A model generated the notes under the pieces. That model was not told where the DNA came from. It ran no database searches and saw only the letters and a list, made by a program, of their open reading frames with translations. Below, piece by piece: positions 57,258 to 64,000 of a DNA stretch of 64,000 nt (within the stretch, counting starts at the first letter, position 1; each line of letters begins with the position of its first letter). The stretch is from Candidatus Woesearchaeota archaeon. GTDB lineage: Archaea; Nanobdellota; Nanobdellia; SCGC-AAA011-G17; UBA489. Location: positions 1 to 64,000 of the forward strand of contig JABIKK010000009.1 in NCBI GenBank assembly GCA_018655015.1, written 5' to 3'. The position numbers and the translations under genes are program-made.

Positions 57258-57742
57258 TTTTTTAGTGGGAAAACTTCAGTTATTTCATCCCCAAGATGGT
57301 AGTCTAGTTGTCTTCCAAAAATTTCAATAGGTTTACGGCCAGGGAGAATTATTCTTCCAGAGTTTTCATCAAAAGAAGGTTGTCTCCGTTCACGAGGAAA
57401 TCCAAAAGGAGATAAAATTGCTCTCGCTATACTTTCAAAATTAGATTTATCTGCTGGATCAAAAAATATGCCTAATGGATGATTTCCCTTTTCAAAAGAA
57501 AGTGTGAATCCTGAAACAATTCCTGAAAGAACTTCATGATCAAGATCTGTTGAGAATCTATTTCTTGAAGGATCTCTACTTGAAGGTCCATACACATCAC
57601 TTTCTAAAGGGTTTATAGACCCAAGATATATTGTCTTGAAATGATTAGAATCGTCGTACTTTTTTCTAGCCCATGTGCCATCTGGGTATTGGAGGTATTG
57701 TGAGCCCTTACTTGTTATAAACCTTAAATCTGGATGAATCAT
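57254..57742 (-). CDS. Hypothetical protein, overlapping the 55641..57257 start
   Basis: Stop overlaps the start of the following minus-strand gene. Confidence 0.55.
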   Translation of the reverse strand: MIHPDLRFITSKGSQYLQYPDGTWARKKYDDSNHFKTIYLGSINPLESDVYGPSSRDPSRNRFSTDLDHEVLSGIVSGFTLSFEKGNHPLGIFFDPADKSNFESIARAILSPFGFPRERRQPSFDENSGRIILPGRKPIEIFGRQLDYHLGDEITEVFPLKK

Positions 57743-57873
57743 GAAGAAAATGGTCTAAATTGCTTTAAAAAGGTTTCTTTTTGTTACTACTTTATAGGGA
57801 GAATATATTGGGTGTGTGGAGGCAATTTATAAATCTCACACCTAAATCACCTAAAATTTTTTAATAACTTAAT

Positions 57874-58893
57874 ATGGGTTCTAGTTGGGGAACAATTATG
57901 ACTAGAAATAAATTATCTATGAATTATCCAAAATTTCTTCATATGTTGAGAGTTGTTGAAAAGGCAGTTCATGAAGGAAGGGGATTTTTTCAAGGAGATT
58001 GGAGAAGAAGATTTTTACCCCAGTGGAATTTGCCTTCATCTTTGGAATATGAACCTCGAAGAAAAGAAGTTGCAAAACCTGAAGCAGCTGCAAGATGGAT
58101 TTTTACGCGTGTTGCACTCGATAGGCTTTCTTTGTCAACCCAATTAGGAGAGTATGCAATAAATGCCTGGGAAGATGATAGCACTAGGTGGTTGTTTAAT
58201 CCTGGGGAAGTTGTTGATCGTTCTATTGGTGAAGTTGAAGATGCATTAAAAGATTGTTTTAACCATGCATTACCTGTTACACCTGGCATGAGTGGAGGTG
58301 AAGGATATAGGAATAATGCGGGAGCACTTATTGGTCAATATGGTGGAGATGTTAGAAATGTTATTAGTGGTATATCTGTTGCACAGGGAATTAATAGACT
58401 GAAAAAATTTGATGGTTGGGGGCCCGGACTTTCCAGATTGTTGATGATGGAGTTACATGATCGAAGAATTGTTTCCCCAATTAATCCAGGTGATTTAGAA
58501 AATAAAATTGATAGGCATAAGGCCGCTATACCTCTTAACACTGAATGTGTAACTGCATCTAGCGAAAATGTTCATATGAGTAGCATTTCAAAATTCTTAC
58601 AGGAATCTTATAGGTTGGCCTTTGAATCTCTTGAACTTCCGCCAGAAGATGTTGATGCTGCGATTTGGGTTATCGGCTCAAAGGGTTGTGTTAAACAGAG
58701 AATTTATCATTGTAATTCTCATTGTCCTTTGTCTCCTATTGCAAGCGGACTTTGTGTTAGAGCTTCAAGTTTGGGGCATAGTAGTGGATCTTTTTCTTTG
58801 ATTAAAAATGGAGATATAGTCGATAGTAGAAGACCCAACTCTCAAATACCCTTAGATTTTACAGGTATTCAAGGTTTAGAGTATGAAGTTTAA
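57874..58893 (+). CDS. Hypothetical protein
   Basis: Complete ORF; no recognised family. Confidence 0.6.
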   Translation: MGSSWGTIMTRNKLSMNYPKFLHMLRVVEKAVHEGRGFFQGDWRRRFLPQWNLPSSLEYEPRRKEVAKPEAAARWIFTRVALDRLSLSTQLGEYAINAWEDDSTRWLFNPGEVVDRSIGEVEDALKDCFNHALPVTPGMSGGEGYRNNAGALIGQYGGDVRNVISGISVAQGINRLKKFDGWGPGLSRLLMMELHDRRIVSPINPGDLENKIDRHKAAIPLNTECVTASSENVHMSSISKFLQESYRLAFESLELPPEDVDAAIWVIGSKGCVKQRIYHCNSHCPLSPIASGLCVRASSLGHSSGSFSLIKNGDIVDSRRPNSQIPLDFTGIQGLEYEV

Positions 58894-58951
58894 AGTTTTA
58901 TGTATTTTCTAAACACAATTAATTAATAAACTTGTGAGATTCTGGAGATTT

Positions 58952-60751
58952 ATGTGTGGAATAATTGGTTATATTGGAGAAGAGAATGCAAAATCTATTT
59001 TGATAAATGGTTTGAAAAAGTTAGAGTATAGGGGATATGATAGTGCAGGTATTAGTGTTGTAAATAATAAATCTTTGATTACATTAAGAAAAAAAGGTAG
59101 AATTTCTGAATTAGAAAAATGTGAAGATATTAATGATCTTGAAGGAAATAGGGGTATTGCTCATACAAGATGGGCAACGCATGGTGCACCGAATGAACTA
59201 AATGCTCACCCACATGTGGATTGCAGTGGTAAAATATCTGTAGTTCATAATGGAATTATAGAAAATCATAGTGCTTTGAAAAAAGTTTTAGAACAAGAAG
59301 GACATAAAATAAAATCAGACACTGATTCCGAAATAATTGTTCACTTAATTGAAAAGTTCTATTCTGGAAGTTTGGAAGATGCTATGGCTAAAACTGTTAA
59401 ATGTTTAACAGGAGCATTTGGAATTGCCGCGATTCATTCCGATGAAGATAATATAGTTATAGCAAAAAAAGGATCCCCATTAGTTATTGGTATTTCTAAT
59501 AAAGGTATGTTCGTTGCATCTGATGTTGCAGCAATTCTTGATTATACAAAAAAAGTAATTTATCTAAATGATAATGAGTTAGCAGTAATAATGAAAGACC
59601 ATTATGTTGTTAGTGATATTAATGGAGAACAAGTTGATAAAATTGTAGATGAAATAACTTGGAGCGTTCAAGAAATAGAAAAAGGCGGATTTGACCATTT
59701 TATGTTAAAAGAAATTTATGATCAACCTAAGGCATTGGAAAATTGTTTGAGAGGTAGAGTAAAAGATGGAAAAATAAAATTAAGTATAGATTTCCCACCT
59801 AATGACATAGAGAGAATTGTAATTGTTGCATGTGGGACAAGTTGGCATGCTGCTTTGGTTGGAAAATATTTATTGGAAAACATAACAAATATCCCTGTTG
59901 AAGTGGACTATGCCTCGGAATTTAGGTACAGGAACCCATTAGTTAATGAAAGAGACGTAGTAATAGTAATATCTCAATCTGGAGAAACTGCGGATAGTTT
60001 AGCTGCGATAAAAGAAGCTAAGAAGAAGGGGGCAAAAACTATTGGCATTGTTAATGTTGTGGGCTCAACAATTACAAGAGAAGTTGATTCTGGAATATAT
60101 ATTCATGCTGGACCAGAAATAGGTGTTGCAAGTACTAAGGCGTTTACATGTCAAATTGTTGCTCTTGCACTACTTGGCCTTTATCTTAAACAAGAAAGAG
60201 GATTGTCTGTCGATCAAAAAATAATTGAAGCACTCTATGAATTACCTGAAAAAAGTAAAAAAATATTAGAAAGTTCTAAGGAGATTGAAATGATTGCAAA
60301 AGAGTTTGTTAATTCAAAGAATTTCTTATTTCTTGGGAGAGGAATTAATTTCCCAACAGCATTAGAAGGTGCTTTGAAGTTAAAGGAAATATCATACATT
60401 CATGCAGAAGGTTATCCTGCTGCTGAAATGAAGCATGGACCAATTGCATTAATTGATGAAGAAATGCCGGTTTTCTTTGTTGCTACAGATTCTGAGAATT
60501 TCAAAAAAATTGTTGGTAATATGGAGGAAGTTAAAACTCGGGGCGGGAAAATAATAACATTAACTGATCAGAAAGATGATACGGTTGAAAGTTTATCTGA
60601 ACATGTGATTTATGTTCCAAAAACTATTGAAATTCTATCTCCCATATTGAACACTATACCAACCCAGTTGTTTGCATATCATGTGTCTAACTTAATGGGA
60701 TTGGATGTGGATAAGCCCAGAAACCTTGCTAAGTCAGTAACTGTCGAGTAA
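58952..60751 (+). CDS. glmS: Glutamine-fructose-6-phosphate aminotransferase (start corrected to MCGIIG)
   Basis: MCGIIGYIG N-terminal Cys, two SIS domains, PRNLAKSVTVE C-terminus. Confidence 0.97.
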   Translation: MCGIIGYIGEENAKSILINGLKKLEYRGYDSAGISVVNNKSLITLRKKGRISELEKCEDINDLEGNRGIAHTRWATHGAPNELNAHPHVDCSGKISVVHNGIIENHSALKKVLEQEGHKIKSDTDSEIIVHLIEKFYSGSLEDAMAKTVKCLTGAFGIAAIHSDEDNIVIAKKGSPLVIGISNKGMFVASDVAAILDYTKKVIYLNDNELAVIMKDHYVVSDINGEQVDKIVDEITWSVQEIEKGGFDHFMLKEIYDQPKALENCLRGRVKDGKIKLSIDFPPNDIERIVIVACGTSWHAALVGKYLLENITNIPVEVDYASEFRYRNPLVNERDVVIVISQSGETADSLAAIKEAKKKGAKTIGIVNVVGSTITREVDSGIYIHAGPEIGVASTKAFTCQIVALALLGLYLKQERGLSVDQKIIEALYELPEKSKKILESSKEIEMIAKEFVNSKNFLFLGRGINFPTALEGALKLKEISYIHAEGYPAAEMKHGPIALIDEEMPVFFVATDSENFKKIVGNMEEVKTRGGKIITLTDQKDDTVESLSEHVIYVPKTIEILSPILNTIPTQLFAYHVSNLMGLDVDKPRNLAKSVTVE

Positions 60752-60754
60752 TAG

Positions 60755-60768
60755 TGTTTAGCTAAACA
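60755..60768. promoter_or_regulatory. 14-bp palindrome next to TATA box upstream of msrAB
   Basis: TGTTTAGCTAAACA followed by TATAAAGG. Confidence 0.45.
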
Positions 60769-60806
60769 TATAAAGGGAAAGATCTTTTTGAAGTCTAGGT
60801 GAATTT

Positions 60807-61877
60807 ATGAAGAAATTATTAATATTACTTACTTTAACATTATTTGTTGTGGGTTGTGGAAAAGTGGAAATTGAAAATAGAGAAATTATAGCAGAAGAAT
60901 ATCAGCTAGCTACCTTCGCAGGAGGATGCTTTTGGTGCACGGAATCTGATTTTGAGAAAAAAGAAGGAGTTCTAGATGTAGTATCAGGTTTTAGTGGCGG
61001 TATTGAAGAAAATCCAACCTATAAGGAAGTTTCATCTGGAACAACTGGACACACCGAAGTAATACAACTTAAGTTTGATCCAACTATTGTATCTTATAGT
61101 GAATTATTGGATGTTTTTTGGACTCATGTTGATCCAACTGACTCTGAGGGTCAATTTGTAGACAGAGGTAAACAGTACAGACCAGCAATATTTTATCACA
61201 GTGATGAACAGAAAACATTAGCTGAAGAATCAAAGAAAAAACTAAATGAATCTGGAATATTTAAGAACCACATAACTGTTGAGATAACTAAATTTGATAG
61301 TTTTTATCCTGCAGAGGAATATCATCAAAATTATTACAAGAAAAATCCATTAAGGTATAAGTTTTATAGGGGTAATTCTGGAAGAGACAAATTCTTGAAT
61401 AATGTTTGGGAAAATAATACTTTTTATGTCTCAGAAACAAAATATGTTAAACCCAGTAATGAAGAACTTAAGAATATTTTAACCCCATTACAATATAAAG
61501 TTGTAAGGGAAGATGGAACAGAAAGAGCTTTTGAAAATGAGTATTGGGATAATAAAGAAGAAGGAATTTATGTGGACATTGTTTCTGGCGAACCTTTGTT
61601 CAGCTCAAAAGATAAATTTGTTAGTGGGACTGGATGGCCAAGTTTTACTAAACCATTAGTGCATGAAAATGTAGTTGAGTTGAAGGATTATAAATGGTTC
61701 ATACCTAGAACAGAAGTTAGGAGCAAGTATGGGGATTCGCACCTAGGCCATATTTTTATGGACGGGCCCGAACCAACTAAACTAAGATATTGTCTAAATT
61801 CAGCAGCATTAAGATTTGTTCCAAAGGATATGCTAATAGAAGAAGGCTATGAAGAGTACTCAGATTTATTTAACTGA
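60807..61877 (+). CDS. msrAB: MsrA-MsrB fusion, lipoprotein-like
   Basis: Lipobox-like LFVVGC; MsrA GGCFWC; Msr[11 protein letters not shown]...[27 protein letters not shown]. Confidence 0.93.
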   Translation: MKKLLILLTLTLFVVGCGKVEIENREIIAEEYQLATFAGGCFWCTESDFEKKEGVLDVVSGFSGGIEENPTYKEVSSGTTGHTEVIQLKFDPTIVSYSELLDVFWTHVDPTDSEGQFVDRGKQYRPAIFYHSDEQKTLAEESKKKLNESGIFKNHITVEITKFDSFYPAEEYHQNYYKKNPLRYKFYRGNSGRDKFLNNVWENNTFYVSETKYVKPSNEELKNILTPLQYKVVREDGTERAFENEYWDNKEEGIYVDIVSGEPLFSSKDKFVSGTGWPSFTKPLVHENVVELKDYKWFIPRTEVRSKYGDSHLGHIFMDGPEPTKLRYCLNSAALRFVPKDMLIEEGYEEYSDLFN

Positions 61878-61916
61878 ATTATAGAAAGATTAATAATCAT
61901 AGATCTGAAGGGTTAA

Positions 61917-62645
61917 GTGATGAGATTTAGCGTAATATTACTATTGTTGTTAATACCTATTGTTTCTGCTGTTGATTTTCCAGTATTGAATGACTTCGTT
62001 ACAGATCAAGCAGATATAATAAGTCCTGAATATGAGCAACAAATAACTTCCTTGGCTAAACAAATAGAGCAAGAAACAACTGTTGAAATTGCAGTTGTAA
62101 CGGTGCAGTCATTGGAAGGACTTTCTAAAGAAGATTATTCTATGCAGTTATTTGAGAAATATGGTATTGGTAAAAAAGATGTAGATAATGGTTTGTTAGT
62201 ATTAGTCTCAATGGATGAAAGAGAATATAGAGTTGAAGTTGGCTATGGTTTGGAAGGTTTGATCCCAGACGCTTCTAAGGTTACATTAGGAACTAGAATA
62301 TTAGAACCGAATTTTAAAGAAGGTGAATTTGGTAAAGGGATTTATGAAATGTTAATAGCTGTACAAGGGATACTAAATGGTGAGGAAGAAGTTCTTTCTC
62401 AATACCGGTCAAGTTATTTACAACAATCTAGAAGTTTCTTCTCATCGTGGATTTATTGGTTATTTTTAATAAGTATAATTTCAAGTATATTTAATAAGAA
62501 AGGACAAAAAAATAGATTTATGTTTATTCCATTGTTTTTGCCAGGATCTAGATGGAACGGTGGAAGTGGTGGATTTGGATCTAGTGGATTTGGTGGTTTC
62601 GGTGGAGGTCTCGGCGGTGGAGGCGGATTTGGAGGAAACTTTTAA
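61917..62645 (+). CDS. TPM-domain (YgcG-like) membrane protein with Gly-rich tail
   Basis: FVTDQADIISPEYEQQI...YRVEVGYGLEGLIPD...GGFGGGLGGGGGFGGNF. Confidence 0.85.
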   Translation: MMRFSVILLLLLIPIVSAVDFPVLNDFVTDQADIISPEYEQQITSLAKQIEQETTVEIAVVTVQSLEGLSKEDYSMQLFEKYGIGKKDVDNGLLVLVSMDEREYRVEVGYGLEGLIPDASKVTLGTRILEPNFKEGEFGKGIYEMLIAVQGILNGEEEVLSQYRSSYLQQSRSFFSSWIYWLFLISIISSIFNKKGQKNRFMFIPLFLPGSRWNGGSGGFGSSGFGGFGGGLGGGGGFGGNF

Positions 62646-62665
62646 ATTAAGAGGAGTTAATTAAA

Positions 62666-63301
62666 ATGGAAATGACAAAAGAAATTCAAGAAATATTTGG
62701 AGAAAACTTAGTATGTGTTGCTGATTATGGCAAGGGTGATATGCAAGAGGTTATTGTTTTGAATAAATTAGACTCTCAAGTTTTAAATGATTCTAAAATT
62801 CCATTACAAAATTATTTTAAAAAAACTAAGAAGTTTCCATTGTTGTTAACTAAAGAAGAATTGACGGATGGGATGGATGTTTTTCCATTGGATTTTTTAA
62901 ATATTAAATTAAACCATAAAATCTTATTTGGTGAAGATGTTTTTAGTGATTTGAAATTTGATAAAAAACATATTAGAAGGCAGTTGGAATTTGAATTTAG
63001 ATCGAAGTTAATTAATTTGAGACAGAGCTATATGGTTGTTAAATCAAATAAAGAATTAAAGTTAATTGTTGAGAACTCAATTCCCACATTATTACCTATG
63101 TTAAATGGGTTATTGTTCTTGAAAGGAAAAAGTGTTCCAGAAGATATAGAAGAAATACTGAATATTACTGAAAAAGAGTATGGTATTAATATATCTGCAT
63201 TAAAGAGAATAAAGGAATCTTCTGATAGGGAAGGGGCTGTAAGAGAGCTAGTTGATTTATTATCTCAACTTGGTCAAATCTTAGATGGAATGAAAGTATA
63301 A
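62666..63301 (+). CDS. Hypothetical protein, nucleotidyltransferase-like
   Basis: Located between TPM and LemA genes; helical C-terminus. Confidence 0.5.
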   Translation: MEMTKEIQEIFGENLVCVADYGKGDMQEVIVLNKLDSQVLNDSKIPLQNYFKKTKKFPLLLTKEELTDGMDVFPLDFLNIKLNHKILFGEDVFSDLKFDKKHIRRQLEFEFRSKLINLRQSYMVVKSNKELKLIVENSIPTLLPMLNGLLFLKGKSVPEDIEEILNITEKEYGINISALKRIKESSDREGAVRELVDLLSQLGQILDGMKV

Positions 63302-63335
63302 GAACATTTAAAAATAGCTTAGGGAACAGATTACT

Positions 63336-63935
63336 ATGGCAAAAAAGGGAATGAAAACCAGCACTAAGTGGCTGATTGGAATCGGCATTGTTGTTCTAGT
63401 TCTAATTCTTTGGTGGGTTGGAATTTACAATAGTTTGATTAGATTAGATGAAAGTGTTGATACTCAATGGGCTCAAGTAGAAAATCAATTTCAAAGAAGA
63501 GCCGATTTAATTCCTAACTTAATTGCAACAGTAGAAGGTGCAAGAGACTTTGAAGCTGATACTCATGCAGATATTGCAGAATTAAGAACTCAAGCAACTC
63601 AAATAAAACAATCTTTAGGTAGTGGATTAAATCCTACTGCGTTAAACGAAGTTGGTGGACAAATGGACTCGGTTTTAAGCGGATTGAATATTGTTGTTGA
63701 GGCATATCCTGATTTGAAAGCAACTGAAAACTTCCTAGCAATGCAATCACAATTAGAAGGAACAGAAAATAGAATATCAACCGAAAGGGGAAGATATAAT
63801 GATGCTGTTAAATCCTTTAATATTAAGATTAAAAGAATACCTAGTAAATGGGTTGCTAACTCTTTAGGTTATACTGAAAAAGAATTCTTTGAAGCAGATG
63901 AAGGTTCAGAAATAGTACCAACTGTTGAATTTTAA
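63336..63935 (+). CDS. lemA: LemA family protein
   Basis: YNSLIRLDESVDTQWAQVENQFQRRADLIPNLIATVEG. Confidence 0.93.
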   Translation: MAKKGMKTSTKWLIGIGIVVLVLILWWVGIYNSLIRLDESVDTQWAQVENQFQRRADLIPNLIATVEGARDFEADTHADIAELRTQATQIKQSLGSGLNPTALNEVGGQMDSVLSGLNIVVEAYPDLKATENFLAMQSQLEGTENRISTERGRYNDAVKSFNIKIKRIPSKWVANSLGYTEKEFFEADEGSEIVPTVEF

Positions 63936-64000
63936 CGCCTTCTTCTAGAATCAAATCTTCTTGGTCCACGTTGGTGAGTTGCTTGTCTTCTTCTTGGAGC
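63932..64000 (-). CDS. 3' end of a gene with Arg-rich C-terminus (partial)
   Basis: Minus strand ...APRRRQATHQRGPRRFDSRRRR*; stop overlaps the lemA stop. Confidence 0.55.
   Translation of the reverse strand, partial: APRRRQATHQRGPRRFDSRRRR

Noticed and set aside
1-64000. CRISPR arrays
   Set aside because: No regularly spaced repeats with unique spacers and no cas-like genes were seen on reading.

Overview
This is a 64 kb window of an AT-rich, very gene-dense archaeal genome. It is DPANN-like, possibly Woesearchaeota or a relative; that placement is inferred from gene content and small genes, not computed. The window opens with the 5' end of a 16S rRNA gene on the minus strand. Recognisable housekeeping genes are ThiI, PepA/M17 aminopeptidase, CCA-adding enzyme, TruD, CTP synthase, GlmS, LspA, a DAHP-synthase-like enzyme, MsrAB, TPM-domain protein, LemA and tRNA-Gly(GCC). 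Four accessory regions stand out. (1) Positions 517-3890 hold a tightly packed radical SAM/SPASM - kinase-like - Nudix-like - HD-domain operon. (2) Positions 12.2-21.8 kb form a copper/thiol 'surface' island: CopA, a missed 51-aa YHS-like microprotein, DUF302, DUF5676-like, rhodanese lipoprotein, DUF411, DsbA, many Cys-rich membrane proteins, and two membrane-anchored winged-helix regulators, one next to a perfect palindrome abutting a TATA box. (3) Positions ~42.0-54.3 kb are a putative integrative element bounded by two direct repeats (11 bp + 7 variable bp + 17 bp). It carries a tyrosine recombinase next to one repeat, small DNA-binding proteins including a missed 42-aa RHH protein, and many secreted Cys-rich or lipoprotein genes. 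(4) Immediately outside it, a LAGLIDADG endonuclease ORF runs into the 3' end of tRNA-Gly. No CRISPR array was seen. Family names come from motif reading only; no database search was run.
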